The notes: generated by a model from the sequence alone, not told the origin. Positions 9,690-23,192 are shown, counted from the first letter of the stretch. The stretch is 64,000 nt of DNA from Sesamum alatum (GCA_034509735.1 JACGWO010000007.1:23402046-23466045); one strand, 5' to 3'. A program made the numbers and translations.

Positions 9690-10515
9690 TGAAGGACAAG
9701 CGGATCCGCTCGGGAGCGCGAGCGGAAGCGAGAAAGCGAGAAAAGGGCGTAAATTTAAATCAAATTTAAATAAACGAATCCCAAGGGATGTACCCTTGGG
9801 TGCTCAACCGGGCGTTCGATGTAGGATGTGTAAATATTAAAACGTATATTAAACACATAGGGCATCGATAGATAGTAAATCAACCAAAGCGTAATATAAA
9901 TCGGAAATCCAAACGTACGGATTCTCCAAAGGTGATCCACACCACACCGGAAGAAACACACGTTCTCCTTGCTAGAAGAAAACGGGTTTAATGAAGGATT
10001 CGGTTTAAGAGAAGAACACTATGAATTAGTGTTCTCTTAAACCTACTTTGTTCTTCTTCTTGATTCAAAACCAAGTGAAGAACACAAGTAGAAGTGGGGA
10101 GGAGAAAACCGAGAGTTAGAGGGAGAAAGGAGAGGCCAAAATTCCTTCTTCTTTTTCCTAGAAAAAGATGAATAATAATTCACTTATGCTTGGTGTTGTA
10201 TATTCTCATATATATACATAATTAATGTGATTATTGGAATGTGTCTAGGTTCATCCAAGGATGTCTAGATACATTCCAATCAATCACCATTAATTCTTCA
10301 ACCAAGCCTATCAAAATTTATGGTATGATCAAATCATACCAAAAGGGAAGAGCTTGATTGGAGTTGATTTGTCTCTTTCCAAAATAGATAAGTCAACATA
10401 CCACCTAGCATGAAACATGGTTGATTTTGCTTCCTCCAAGGGAGCATTTCGGCCATGTCTATCTAAGGGAAGAAGTCCAACTTCTTCCTATTCCAAAATA
10501 GGAATTATTTCTCCT
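9690..10515 (-). repeat. Truncated copia LTR (A-type)
   Basis: It starts TGAAGGACAAGCGGATCCGC and tracks the first ~830 bp of the LTR at 11711, including the CAACCGGGCGTTCGATGTAG block and the GTCTAGGTTCATCCAAGGAT block. Similarity ends near 10512 (after TCCAAAATAGGAATTA), where AT-rich DNA takes over. In element sense this is the 3' part of an LTR whose 5' part is lost. No target duplication is visible. Confidence 0.8.
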
Positions 10516-11705
10516 TAAGTATCTGTGTGTAGGATATACAACGACTAAGACTGATAAATAAAAAATATATAGTGATTGATTTTTTTAACTAGAGAAGTAA
10601 TGCATATAAAAACGTAAGTATGTGCATCATTTATGATATATAAATATATTAAAGTAGAATAAATATTTATTTATTTATTTATTTATTTTTGACGTCGTGC
10701 TTTTTAATTGTATTTGTGTTTGTTATCAAATATTTGTTTAGTAAGGATCTTATATTTTCAATAAATATTGCTTTACATTGATGATCATATTACAGGAACA
10801 AACAATGGAAATAAACTTTTAAATCTTTCATCTTATTAATTAGCTATAATTAAAATAAAGTATAAAAAGAAAATACAAGTAATATTATATTATGGAATAA
10901 GCATAAAAATCCTTGTTTCTAATTGAACTTTATTTTCATTGAACTTGTGGTTATTCTAAACTTGTTTTACTTATGAAATAATATTTTAGCCTTTTTGGGT
11001 TGTGTAAATTTTGAAAAGAAAAAATATATTAATTAGTCATTTTTTTATGTTTTTACTCCTTATGATAATTATATTTGAAGTTATTTATAACATAATTTTC
11101 TACTAATAGCTTCATTATTAAAAAAATATTTTATTCATCATGTCGTCTAAAGAGATTCTAGAACAAAGTTGTAAATTTATTAAACCGTCTATGAAACAAT
11201 TTAAAGTGAAATAATAAGTATTAAATTTTTTAACCTAAATGATAAAAAAATAATTACTGCAATTTTAAATTTTTAATGATAAAAACTTTATTTTATTAAA
11301 TATTTAAGAGTCCAATTCTTGGTCTAATTATACTTTTAATTAGACATCCATAATATTATTTTATTGCCATATAAAATTGTAGCTATTAGGTAACATTTCG
11401 GAAATATATTATCTATATCTTTCTCTGAGATCTTCATAAAAAAAATGATAAAATCAAATTACAAATACATCAGAAGAAAAAGTATATTAAGAAAAAACAA
11501 AAATAAATTATTAATTGTTTTACGTATCTCTTTTTCTTTTATCATTTATCCTTTTTATATTTTCTAAAGGACCATATATGATTTGATTAGTCTAATCAAG
11601 AAAAAATATGAAAAGAACTGAAATTTGATTACCTTTCTTACTTTTATGTTTTTTTTCTAAATCTGAATACTTCAAAACTAAAATAAAAAAATTCAAAATT
11701 ATGTA
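10516..11705. other. AT-rich intergenic DNA
   Basis: No gene or recognisable element. It contains a short (TTTA)n run near 10661-10690. Confidence 0.7.
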
Positions 11706-11710
11706 CTTTA

Positions 11711-13891
11711 TGAAGGACAAGCGGATCCGTCCGGGAGCGCGAGCGGAAGCGTGAGAATGTGGATATTAAAAATAATAAACACATAATCGTAATTCCCAAG
11801 GGGTGTACCCTTGAGTGCTCAACCGGGCGTTCGATGTAGGATGTATCGACATTAAAAAATGGATATTGTACATAGGGCATAGATATGAAACGTAAACTAC
11901 TAAAGCGTAATATTAATTGTACCTTTGTAGTTTAACTTCTTGATCGGCTCCAAGCTTTGTTCCTCTCCAGAAACGTTCACCAAGTTCAAAGTGTATGAAC
12001 TTCTCTAAAGGTGATCCACACCACACTGGAAGAGATCCTCGTTTTCGTTGCTAGAAGAAAATGGATCTATGGAGGGTTCGGTTTAAGAAGATCAACACTA
12101 TCAATTAGTGTTCTCCTTAAACTTACTTTGTTTTTCCAATTGATCCAAGATCAAATGAAGAACACAAGTATATAGAGGGAGAGGGTGGCCGAGAATTAGA
12201 GGGAGAGAGTGTGCGAATTTTTCTTCTTCTTTTCCTAGAAAAGATGAATTATGATTCTCTTGCTTTGATGTTAGTATATACTCATATATATACATAATTA
12301 ATGTGATTATTGGAATGTGTCTAGGTTCATCCAAGGATGTCTAGATACATCCAATCAATCCCACTAATTCTTCAATTAAGCCTACCATCTCTTAAGGTAT
12401 GATTAAATCATACCCAAAGAGAGAGGCTTGATTGGAATTGATTTGTCTCTTACCAAAAGAGACAAGTCAACCACATCAAGCTCCAACATGGCCAATTTTT
12501 TTTGCCCCCTCCAAGGTGGCATTTTCGGACATGCTCATTTATGGAAGAAGTCCAACTTCTTCCCATCCAAAAGTAGAATTAACACACTTCTCGGGTCAAA
12601 ATTTGACGGACAGGGTTCCATTGTAATCCAATTACAACGAAACCAAAATTAAATCCAATTTAATTCAAGGTCCACTTAAATAATTCCCATTGATCTTTTA
12701 ATCCAATTAAAAGACCTAACGTCCCAGCTTTCTATCTTAATCGATAAGTCCCATTTACTGATTAAACGAGGGCCCAATACAATATCGGTCCGTCCATCCA
12801 ATGGACAATTGCTTAAGTAATCCAATTACTTAATCATTCTCTGAAATTGACTCCAAGTCAATTTCTCCACCTTCTCGGTGATTTGTGTGTGACCCAGCTA
12901 GACTTGGGCCCGTGTCCAACAAGGGCCGTCTAGCAACGGTCCATGGCACTAGAGACTAGGTGAATGTTAGCGTGAACATTTAAACACTGATTCCCTATGG
13001 GTACGGTCCTTCCGTCTATCGTTTCCCGACCTTAGTCTAGGGTATGAAATTGGGTGTCGGTTCCCATCCTTGACTAGGCATGTATGTTTAGTACTCGAGA
13101 CTATGCATGCCTCAATGCATCAACACAGGAAACCATTTTCTGTTCGACCAACCACTTTGGCCACCATTTTAAGCAGCATGAATGTGTCTCCAAGTGCATA
13201 GGAGATACCTCTGTCACATACTGACAAGGGACGGATCCTCGTCTTGGAACCCACCATCCTTGCTACACATTATGACTGCACCCGACGAGGCTTATAATGA
13301 TCATCTTACAGAATGATCACCTCTCGTCAGATCCAAGATACAGTCATCCTGTGCACGTGACTGCCATGGTTCCTCAAGTATGAGGACTACTCCCGTACTA
13401 TCGGAACCGGGAAAATCCATCATACCGATCAAGCCTCCAAGGCTTCCATATGATGATCCCCGCGAGTCAGTTCAGTCGGCTCGACCCTAGTCGACCAATC
13501 AATCAAGATCGTGTAGGCGTTCCACGCATGTCGCCGATGAAACACATCACATTCAATGAACACGACTCTTGGTGCAAGTCTCTATATGACTCTCAATGCC
13601 CTGTCTCGAGGTCCTCGACTTGGAACGTTTCAGACCCAACTCTTTATCAGTTGATTTCATGCCCAATATCCAATGTGTGGCCCAACTGCATGAGTCGTTA
13701 ATCGTGGTCTGTGGACTTTGTTGCTATATATGTAAAATACCATTTTAGCATATGAAAAATGAGCGCAACAAAAAAAGTACCAAAGGTCACGAATACTCAT
13801 TTTATTCATTACATAATATTACATTACATCAAATTGTCAAATAGGTTACAAAATGCCAAACCTACTAGCTTTTTGGTCACCTATTCTAACA
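11711..13891 (-). mobile_element. Solo copia LTR (A-type), 2181 bp
   Basis: A complete LTR in minus orientation: as written on + it opens TGAAGGACAAGCGGATCC and closes GGTCACCTATTCTAACA. No polypurine tract or primer-binding site adjoins it, so it is solo. CTTTA (11706-11710) and CTCTA (13892-13896) are a likely 5-bp target duplication with one change. The interior shares blocks with the other A-type LTRs here (24865, 28144 and, inverted, 63345). Confidence 0.85.
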
Positions 13892-13896
13892 CTCTA

Positions 13897-15850
13897 TTGG
13901 TCATGTTAATATGAATATGTACTTTTACAAATTTAAGTTTATATTACAATAATGATATTGCATGATAGTTATTATATTATTTAGTATTAGAAAAGTCTGA
14001 ACTTATTGAATATTTAACAAGTCTTATGGTATAGATATCAATATAATCTTATATATAACATAAATATCTTGCACGTACAAATCTGTACTTATACTTAAAC
14101 ATGAAAGTTGTCTGTGATCAAATGACGATTAAAATTAGGACTTTCAATTTAAAATTTTAGTAAATATAACGCTAGTTAATAACCATTAAAATCTAATGAT
14201 TAATTTCATTTAAAAAAATCACTTAATTAATAGCTCCCTTGAAGAATCTTCTCTTATGTTTTATTGGACATATGATCTTCAATTTTACATAAGAAGTTAG
14301 GTATTTTTACATTTGAGATATTTTCCTCTTATAATCTTTTAGATTTTAAAATTAAATCTCTCTATGATGCTTATCTTTCAAGCGAAATTATTTAAAAAAT
14401 TTAAAAAAGAGAAAAATTTGCAAAAATGGGGTGAATTTGAAAGTTTTATAGATTTGAGCAAACTCGGGACTTGAAAACCCGTCTTTATGCAATTTTTAAA
14501 AATATAAAATAAAAAATTATATATTGTACCATAGACAGTGTCTAAGACCCCGTCTCTGACAAAAGTCAAAGATGGGTCTCGCAGCCCATTCTTTAGCCAA
14601 TATTGGGTTTGAGTAATAGTGTGTATAAATTAATTTTTCAATGAATGATTTTTTTAATTATTAATTAATAATTAATTTAATATTTTTTTAATATTGTGTA
14701 TAAAGATTCATTGGAAAATAGTGAAGGATAAATTTTATGATGCATGGACACAGACATGGCGATACAGACACGGTGATACGAAAAATTTAAAAAATTATGA
14801 TACGACAGGACATTGAAACAGCTATATAAAATATATTTTTTTGTATATATTCTAAATTTCTCATAAAATTAAAAACATAAAATAAGCATGTCTATATATA
14901 AATTTTTAACAAAAATACATGAGTTAAAAAAATATTACATAATCAATTTATTTTAAAAAGTGCGCAATGAAAAAATTTCTAGTCATCCAAAAGTCTTTAA
15001 ATGTACGACGTGGTGATATTTCTTTTTTACGGCCTGTCAGTATCGTTTCTTCGAGTAAAGCCATGCGTCATTATTGTTGTCAATTTTTGTGCACGACATT
15101 AATAAACATGCAATATTATTTTTGTACACAATATTAATAAAAATATTAAATTGAAATAAATTTCTTAACTAACAATACATTCTAATGATATTTTTTTTTA
15201 AAATATGATTATTGTCGATTAGTTGTAGTCATATAAGTGTAATTTTACTCGAAGTAACAACATTATCCAATTTATTTTCAAAAAAAGTAATATTATTAGA
15301 ATGTATTTTTAATAAAAAAAATTTATTTTAATTTAATAATAAATTTAATATTTTTATTATTAATATTGCATGTACAATATTAATAAAAATATTAATTTTA
15401 TTATTAAATTGAAATAAATCTTTTTAAATAAAAATACATTCTAATAATAATTATTTTTTACTGTCATTTTGTTCTATTATATTAGAGATGATTAAAGAAT
15501 CATATAATGTACCTGTAAATGTCATCTCAAATGCTCAAGTTACATTTTAGTCTCTATTACAACAAAAAGTATTCACTCTACATGATAAGTAATTTAATTG
15601 ATTCTCATTTTTCTTTTAACCTATTTTACTCTTCAAAATGTTTGTTTTACATGACAATTCATTTAATTAATTTTATTTGTCATCTAACCTCTATATTTTA
15701 ATATGTCCAGCGATCTAACTAATTCTCATTTATATCTATTTTAGAAAAATTCTCGACATTAAACCCTTTTAATTTTCATGATTTTTTATAGTCATTTCAT
15801 GTTATATCATTGGGCTATTTTTGTTCTAGTAAGTGTATATTATGTTATGA
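13897..15850. other. AT-rich intergenic DNA
   Basis: Mostly above 75% AT with no coding signal. At 14735-14820 there is a less AT-rich patch (ACACAGACATGGCGATACAG) and at 15000-15060 another. At 15130-15430 there are near repeats of an ACATTCTAATRATA / AATTGAAATAAATY motif in both orientations, suggesting a decayed small inverted-repeat element. Confidence 0.4.
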
Positions 15851-15854
15851 ATAT

Positions 15855-15990
15855 AATATAATGAAAATAATATGGATAAATAACTATAATGTGAAAAGTA
15901 ATTAATAGGAATAATTATGGATAATGTGAAAGTAATTAATAAGAGTAAATATATATAATGTGAAAAGTATTTAATAGGAATCAATAAATA
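15855..15990. repeat. Short imperfect tandem repeat
   Basis: ATAATGTGAAAAGTAATTAA or a close variant appears three times (near 15889, 15928 and 15956), each followed by a TAGGAAT/AAGAGTAA-like tail. Confidence 0.7.
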
Positions 15991-16109
15991 TAGTATTTTA
16001 CATTTTTATCCTTAGAAAAATAATATTATAAGGTTAATTTAGTCCAATAAAAAAAAAGAGACCAAAATCCTTATTCATACGTTTATATAGATATAGATAT
16101 AGATGGTTA

Positions 16110-16560
16110 GTTGTTGTGATGTACATGCTTGGTTTGCCAAGAAATCAGCTTACTTGGTTACCCTCTCTCTATATACGGGAGATTTTAGTCTCCATTTGGC
16201 TCATGATTAACCTGATCTAGTGGAGGATGGTATGAAGATTCCATGCTCCTTGCTAAGGAGATGAGAGAAGGTTGATAATACTTTTAGCATCAAGTTAAAT
16301 CCGCACTTTTTCCATTTTTTTCTCACTACAAATGTGAAACCCTCTGTATAGTGCATGCATTTCAGCTTGGATATTAGAAGCGTGTCCTAAAGGTTTAAAA
16401 ATGCAAACACCACCTGTCCTTGATGGTCCCTAAGCAATCTACTAGCCCCTGCAACTCTTGGATTGCCTTTTGAGGCTCCATCTATGTAGAGATTGAACCA
16501 AGTTTCCTGTGGTTTTTGCCACTATACCATTATGGATTTAGCTTGCTTGGCTCTTGCCTT
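16110..16560 (-). pseudogene. LINE RNase H domain remnant
   Basis: The minus strand reads WFNLYIDGASKGNPRVAGAS then LLRDHQGQVVFAF, the start of a type-I RNase H as found in plant L1 ORF2. Near 16180-16110 it ends EGNQ-VADFLAKQACTS, the usual C-terminal helix of this domain. The first catalytic Asp (YIDGAS) is kept. Stops break the middle. Confidence 0.75.
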
Positions 16561-16849
16561 GACGGGGATTCTGAGGGAGATAGCAGTAGACATCTCACTT
16601 TTCACATGCTTCAGTTTCTGAAGATGGCTTTTATGTAAGGCTTGAAGATGGTGTAAAGTCTTGAAAATGATGGTATTGGATTTGAAGGCAGCATTTCTAT
16701 GTTTGGCATCATTCGTAAGGGTCCAGATATGCCATAGGATAAGTGGGGGAATGATGTCCCTGATATGTACATGCTACAAGTTCCATGTTTTCCATCCAAG
16801 GATAAAGAGGAGGATGTTGTCAATTTGGGGAAGGGTCACTAGGAATTTG

Positions 16850-17047
16850 TCAGGAAAGAACTTCCAAAACTTTTGAGCAATGTCGTTGTGGATGAAGAGA
16901 TGAGAGATAGCTCTTCAACATAGCACAACAACATTTGGAAGCCATGGGTATGCCCTTTTGTTTCAATCTTTCATCTACAGGCAACCAATCATTAACAAAC
17001 CTCCACACAAAGATGGAGGTTGTAGGAGTAATAAGGGGAGACCACAT
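16850..17047 (-). pseudogene. LINE zf-RVT region
   Basis: 65 codons open on minus: MWSPLITPTTSIFVWRFVND then WLPVDERLKQKGIPMASKCC. The pattern (xPxxxxFxWRxxxxxLPxxxRLxxxG(I/V)xxxxxCxxC) is that of the zinc-binding domain between RT and RNase H in plant LINEs. It is followed by frameshifts. Confidence 0.75.
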
Positions 17048-17519
17048 GGTTTTAGAAAATAGCTTGGGAGGTCTATGATCCTTGATGGAAGTCCATGTGG
17101 AGGTTGTTGTGAAAGCATCATCTTTACATAATTTTCAGTGCATATGGTCTTGGTAATTGGGGATTATGGAGACATCGAGGATCAGGTTAACTAAATGTTG
17201 TGGAAGCTTTTGTTGGAGCTTGGTATGATTCCACTCAGATTCTCTCCAGAACCAGTAAATGTCCACAGTGAAGTTATCATCATTCAGCTGCTGGAGTGGA
17301 CCTTCAGGGAATCACCAATCATTCCAGAATGATGCGTTTCCAGCTCCAAGGCTCCAAAAAATATGATTCTGTGCTTCTATCCTGATCCTGCTAAGTCTCT
17401 TCCAGATGGGGGAGTCCTTGTTGGAAACTCTTGCAAGTGTGGGGAAAAATCCCCTTTACAGTACTCCCTTGGTGTGAATGTAGTCCATAAGGAGTTAATT
17501 AATCCCAGCCTCCCCCAAA

Positions 17520-18950
17520 GCTTCTAGGAGAATGCAGTCACAACATCTCTCAGGTTCCTAATTCCAAGACCTCCTTCCTCTGTAAGGTAGCAGACATTAT
17601 GCCATTTGGTCCAGTGGATCTTTTTGTGTTCAATGGTTGAGCCCCATAAGAATTTAGCAAAAAGTTGCTCAATTTTTGGAATCACTCCAACAAGAGGGTT
17701 CAACACTAAAGGAGATAGATAAGCATTGAAGAGAGGACACTCTTGATAAGTTGGAGTCTACCATCATATGAGAGGTGGTTGAGTTACAATCCTGCAACCC
17801 TTGCCCTAATCTTGTCAACGAGTGTGTCATATCGTATCGTTTTGTACCCTTTGTACAAGGGGGCTACAAGATATGTAATGGGGGGAGCCGTCATAGAGAA
17901 ACCAATGATTATCGTGATTCTTTGTGCAATGAGGTTGACTTTTGCCTTTTGACATGAAGTTTCCTCATAGTGGTTTAAGAACTACATGAGTTCAATCAGG
18001 CCAGCCTCTTTACAGTTGGTGAAAAGGATCACATCATCTACATATGAGAGGTGTGAGATTTTGATGCTGCAGTTGGCTTGATAAGAAATGTCTGGATTTT
18101 TTGCAAAGAGATGATCAAGGCCTCTAGAGAAAGCTTCTACGGCCAATATGAATAGGGCTGGAGAGATGGGGTCCCCTTGTCTCAGTCCTTGTGTTGATTT
18201 AAAGAAGCATGATGGTTCTCCATTGACAAGAACAGTGAACCATCAATTCTCAATGGCATTTTGAGTAGGAGGAGGGATCTATCTAGGCACCCCATCTTTT
18301 GGAGGACAGGAGAGAGGAAATTTCAGTTGACTCTATCATAGGCCTTTGACATGTCAAACTTGATAATTACGTTGCCGTTGTTGTATCTCAAGTGAAGCAG
18401 TGAAGCTTCATTGACATTGGGGTCCTAGTGAAAAAAATCTTTGACAATTTCATTGACATCCTCTGCTATAAATTCCCAACATACTTGGTAGAATGCTGAA
18501 GTAAATCAATCTGGACCTGCAATACTGTCTTTATTGATGCTGAAAGCCACTTCTTTAATTTCCTTAGGGGTTGGGATGTTGCTTCAGGGATTTGAGGGAA
18601 CTGAAATGGGAAGTCCAATTCATCTGCCGAGTTGAGATTGCAAGTAAGAAGTTATCTGAAGTAGCTGGCAGCTGATCCTTTGATGAGCACTGAGTTGGTA
18701 ATTTCTTTGTTGTGGTCTACTATCCTATGTATTTGTGACTTAGCTCTTTTTTTCTTCACCAAAGAGTGGAAGTACTTCGTATTTCTTTCTCCTGCCTCAG
18801 GAAATTTACAAGTACACTTCTATCTCTAGTAGTCCGATTCAAGTGTGAGGGCATGGACCAAAACTGCATTGCATTTGCTCAGTGCTATGAGGTTACCTTC
18901 AGAGGGGACTCTGTCGAACTATTTTTCTGGCTCAGATGCTTCATGTTTTG
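17520..18950 (-). pseudogene. LINE reverse transcriptase remnant
   Basis: Conserved LINE RT blocks are readable on minus in three frames. FDMSKAYDRVN (near 18350) is motif A. LRQGDPISPALFILAVEAFS (near 18185-18125) is motif B. LSYVDDVILFTNCKEAGL (near 18050-18000) holds the YVDD-type catalytic box (SYVDD). Near 17706-17524 the C-terminal part reads MLNPLVGVIPKIEQLFAKFL, then WGSTIEHKKIHWTKWHNVC. The catalytic residues are kept, but stops and frameshifts separate the blocks. Confidence 0.85.
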
Positions 18951-19159
18951 CTAGGTCAACCAGGCTAAAAATATTTTCAAAGGTTTGTTTGTTCCAGTTT
19001 CTCAGCACTTCCTTCATTCTATAGATTTTTTGCTGAAGCTTGTACATACCCAAGCCTTGAATTGGGAGGCACCAGGACAGTTTGGCAATAACAAGGAACG
19101 GATGGTATCTCAACCCATGTTTTGAGACTTGAATGATGAGGGGCATTTGTCTTCTGATT

Positions 19160-20015
19160 TGGTTGTAGTGATCAGAAGTGGGTGGTGATCAGACAATCTT
19201 CGAGGTCAGTGACTCTAGTAATGTTGAGCATATCAATCCATTCTTTGGTGAACAGGACCCTGTCAAGCCTCTTCCAAATTCTCTTGTTAGTCCATGTGTA
19301 TGGTTCACCCTCATATCCAGCATTGATAAGACCACTTTCCATCAAAATATCCCCAAAATCCTCCATGGGGCAAAGTCTATTGGTGACTCCTCCCTGATTT
19401 TTATCACTGTGGAGGATAGTGTTGAAGTCACCTCCAACTAGCCATAGGACATTAGCTGCAGAGAGTGTCCTGAGCTCATCCCAGAGTAACCTTCTAGGAA
19501 CTCTATAACATTTAGCATAGATGAAGGTGCGGAATATTTCTTTAGGAAGTAAAAGGAAATGTAACTTTGACATGTAAAAATTGAGTGTTATCAATAAGAA
19601 CATGAATATCCACATTATGAGAAGCAACACACCAAATTTTAGTATTAGAGTTAGAAGTGACAGTTCTAAAACCAAACCTACGAATAAAGAAGGGTGCATC
19701 CATATGTACAAAGGGTTCAAGCTAAACCAAAATTAGGGCCTATGTTCAGTGAACATTTCTAAGAGAACTTTTTTGTTTTTCAGTTTTACCTATTCCTCTA
19801 ACATTCCAAATAAATATTTTAATCATTAAAACTGTGAAGAGAGGTGGAGGATCTTGTGTTTCTTTTGGGAAGAGTTTTAGATAGAGAAGTATCTGCACCC
19901 ATTTTACCTTTTCCACCAGTTTCAGTTGATTTGTTGGAAGGAGTAGCCTCCTTAAGTGGTTTGTTTCTCTTGTGTCTATTAAGCTCTGCAGACTCCACAA
20001 AGATCCTATCTTGAA
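19160..20015 (-). pseudogene. LINE apurinic endonuclease remnant
   Basis: The minus strand begins IKIFIWNVRGIGK (near 19820-19785), continues to WLVGGDFNTILHSDKNQGG (near 19455-19390) and ends with RLSDHHPLLITTTKSE (near 19200-19155, in another frame). These are the three signature parts of the EEP-type endonuclease: WNVRG Asn, GGDFN Asp/Asn and SDH His. An open frame of 182 codons (19720-19172) covers the central part. A frameshift before SDH and stops after IGK break it. Confidence 0.8.
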
Positions 20016-20059
20016 GAAGTTCTTGTGATACAGTGTGTGGAGCCTCATGGTTATGTGCT

Positions 20060-20860
20060 TGCTATGAACTGAGAAGAGATCCCTCTATGTGGGTCTCTTG
20101 TGGCTCTTCTTGGTGTAAGGGACGACATCCAGGCTTGGTGCATTTTGGTCCTCAGTGGTTGGTTCTTGGATGCTTAAGGTCCTATTGTTGTGAGTAAGTT
20201 TGTGCTATTTTTCTGAGAGTTTCTGTAGCTTTGTAGGTTGCACAGAGTGCTAATCATCTCCATACTAGGGATCACAGTGTCCTCATCCATATTTGCAAGA
20301 CTTTGGAATCTGTTGGAGATAGGAGTGGGTTCCTTTGCTTCTTCATTGTTAGTAGCTTGTCCAGTGATAGGAGACATAAAGGACTCTAAGTCTGAAGTAT
20401 TCCTTCCATACTTCATCTGCTGGATGGCTTCCCCCTTCTATAGTGTTCTAGTCCATTTTTAATCAGTGCTTCTGCTAGCAGTCTCTTCAGTGGTGTTTGC
20501 ACCATAAAGATTTTCTTCTAGGATCCCGAGATCCGTTCTTTGTCTAGTTTGTGGTTGCTCTCTGGTTGTCTACATTGTCCTATGTTGTCTGTCCTCACAT
20601 TCTCCCTAGAATTCATTAACCTCCAACGCTTGATTGGTTGCTTCAATATCCTTGATAACCTTCGCTGCTTTGTGCATCTAGTTCACCATCCCAATTCTTG
20701 TCCAGTAGCTCAGTCAATAGAGTATCATCATAGATCATTATTGAAATTGTCTTTATCCTCCCCACTACCTTAGATCTCAACAAGGCAAGGTGCAACTCTA
20801 GAAGTTGTAATAACATTTTGACTCTCCAAAAAATCCTCTTCGGTAGTAATCTCCTCACTT
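20060..20860 (-). pseudogene. LINE ORF1 remnant
   Basis: Open pieces at 20416-20174 and 20858-20643 on minus. One contains ESFMSPITGQATNNEEAKEP then SNRFQSLANMDED, a tail common in plant L1 ORF1 proteins just before ORF2. No CCHC zinc knuckle or DUF4283 core is readable, so the front of ORF1 is lost. Confidence 0.5.
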
Positions 20861-20950
20861 GCCCACTTCTTACTTCTGTTCATTCTGTTCACTTCCAGAT
20901 GATTATTAATTTTCCGATCATACATCCAGGAATTTATTTGTTGGTCTTTT

Positions 20951-21205
20951 GTAATCTCTCAAACAACAAATTTTCTTGGAATTTGCATATGAATTACCTG
21001 TACATAAAAAACTTCACATCAAGTGTCATATATAAAAAAATCATACAAGAAGTTCATACTTCAACTTAGAATAAGGGTTGATATCCTATCGCCCAATACT
21101 GCATATACTTCAGCATGAGAGGTTCACAACTGATTACATTTCGACATGAGAGCCCCCAACAAGATAGTATTTCCATTGGCATTCTTTCTTGATCAATTCC
21201 TTGAC
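20951..21205. other. Unassigned stretch between LINE and solo LTR
   Basis: On minus, 21205-21100 can be read KELIKKECQWKYYLVGGSHV, interrupted by the LTR insertion and continuing as the GEL part at 23188-23210. It may be a LINE 5' part or a decayed gene; not identified. Confidence 0.25.
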
Positions 21206-21210
21206 AAGCT

Positions 21211-23187
21211 TGTTAGAATAAGCGACCATGTAGCCAATCTTGGTAGGCGAATTGTAATCTATGTCTGAACAATTTTTGAAGTTTTAATAAAACCTTGATG
21301 AATAAGAAGTGAAGTTCATTTGGCATATACTTTGTTTGTGTTCACTTTATCTGCTCTATAACTGTTCGCTAGACAAACAAAGTCCACAGACTGAAATCAC
21401 ATTTCGGGAATTAGGACTACGCTTGGAGGTAGGTCCATGAAATCAGTTCCGCGAATCAGTCTGAAAATCTCCACGTTAAGGAATCTCGAAAATGGGCACC
21501 GAGATTCCCCTTGAGACTTGCACTAAGCATCTGTTGTCGTGTTTCATCGACGAGTGACGAGGGTTGTCTAAGCAATGTTAGTGGGTTGGCCTGCTGGGGA
21601 AGCGGCCGACTGAGGTGACTTGCGGGAACCGTCTTACATGAGACCTTGAGTAGGGTCGGTTAGGTATGACGTGAGCACCGGTTCCAAACGGTACAGGTCA
21701 AGTCCTTTGGCTTGAGGAATTGCTGAATTTACCTGTACATCGAGACTGTATCTTCGGTATGGTGAGAGATTGCCAAAATGCACTTGAGTAGTCATAAGCC
21801 ATATCTAGTGCAGCCGCGGTGTACAACGTGACAGTAGTTTCCTCGAAAGGATCTGTCTCCTGTCAAAAGGTTGACAGTAGAGTCTCACAATACTTAGTGT
21901 CTTGTCCCTAAAATCTGTGGCCACAGTAATTGAACAGAAGGGAAGGATTCCCTTGCGGCGTTTAGTAAAGGACAGGCTAACACTTAGGTCCAAAATGGGT
22001 ACCTACATAATCCATGCCTTAGACCCTAAGTGGTGAGATCGTAGATGGAAGGATTCATGTACTGTAGAGCCTAAATGTTCTTCCCCACGCATATTCACCT
22101 AGTCTCTAGCGCCATGGACCGTTGCTAGACGGTCACCCATGGTGACGGCGGATTCTAGGAATCCAACCGAGTCTAGCTGAAGATGAACCTAAAGAGTCAC
22201 ACACAATCCGCACACATAACGTATTTAATTTGGAATTAAATATTTGGAGAAATGGAGCGATTAAATTGGATTTAATCGGGTCCTTATTTTCTTGGGAAGA
22301 ATTAATTCCTTTTATTAGATAAAAGGGATTTATCTAATAAATTAGATTTATTAGATATTAATTTAATGAGCTTGGAATAAATATTTATATTTAATATTTT
22401 TATTTATTGCCTTCAGAGTATCTAAATGGGATATAAATATTCCATTAAATTAACCAATGGTTGAGATTAAAGGGAGGAATCAATGTCTGAGATTGGTTTG
22501 ACCAAGAAGGTAGAATTTGACTAGGATTTGACTAGGTCAAATCCTATTCATGGAGGAGTCTTCAAAGTGTAGGAAACTAGATGAGGAATAGGATTCATCC
22601 TCTATAAATACTCATAAGTATCCACTTTGAAGAAGATGATGAATCTTGAAACACACACACACACTACTCGTCTCTCTTCCTCTCCCTCTCAGCCGCACCT
22701 CTCTCCTCACCAAGAAACTCTTTTCTTGTTCTTTTGTTTGACAATTGAACATCAAGGAGGATTGATCTCGTTAATCAATAACGTTTGATCGATCCGTCGT
22801 CTCCAAAAATACACTTGTTCTTTCGCTAGCACAAAGATCAAGATACGTGGGCGGATTGCGTGTACAAATTAGAGGGTCTATTATACGAGATCTTGGAGTA
22901 AAACGGGGAACAACGCGAGTACCGGTTAGACGACGAAAACGACAATCGGTAGGTTTCCGGTTTATGGTTTTCATCCCTCTTTCTTTTTAAACCCTATGCC
23001 CTCCATAAAATCTTATATATGTTTTATTATTTATGAGATACACCAAACGCCCGGGAGATTAAAGGGTACACCCCTTGAACGTGTTTATTATGCATGCTTT
23101 AAATTCTTGCAAATTCTCTTATTTTTACCGCGCTTCCGCATTCGCGCTAATCCGGGGCACGATCCACACGCCTTTGCTAGGCTTTCA
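21211..23187 (+). mobile_element. Solo copia LTR (B-type) on +, 1977 bp
   Basis: It opens TGTTAGAATAAGCGACCATG and closes GCTAGGCTTTCA. A perfect 5-bp target duplication, AAGCT, flanks it (21206-21210 and 23188-23192). No internal region is attached, so the element was lost by LTR-LTR recombination. The LTR holds a CTATAAATA promoter-like box near 22601, a CACACACACAC run after it, and the CGCGCTTCCGCATTCGCG block near its end. Confidence 0.93.
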
Positions 23188-23192
23188 AAGCT

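Larger units (their letters stand above)
16085..20950 (-). mobile_element. L1-type LINE retrotransposon (decayed)
   Basis: On the minus strand, from high to low coordinates: ORF1 remnants (20850-20060), apurinic endonuclease (20010-19165), reverse transcriptase (18950-17520), zf-RVT region (17050-16850) and RNase H (16560-16110). This is the plant L1 (RNase H-bearing) domain order. Many stops and frameshifts make it inactive. No clear poly(A)/poly-T tail or target duplication was found; a TATAGATATAGATATAGAT run at 16084-16103 sits at the 3' end. The 5' end is probably truncated near 20950. Confidence 0.85.
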
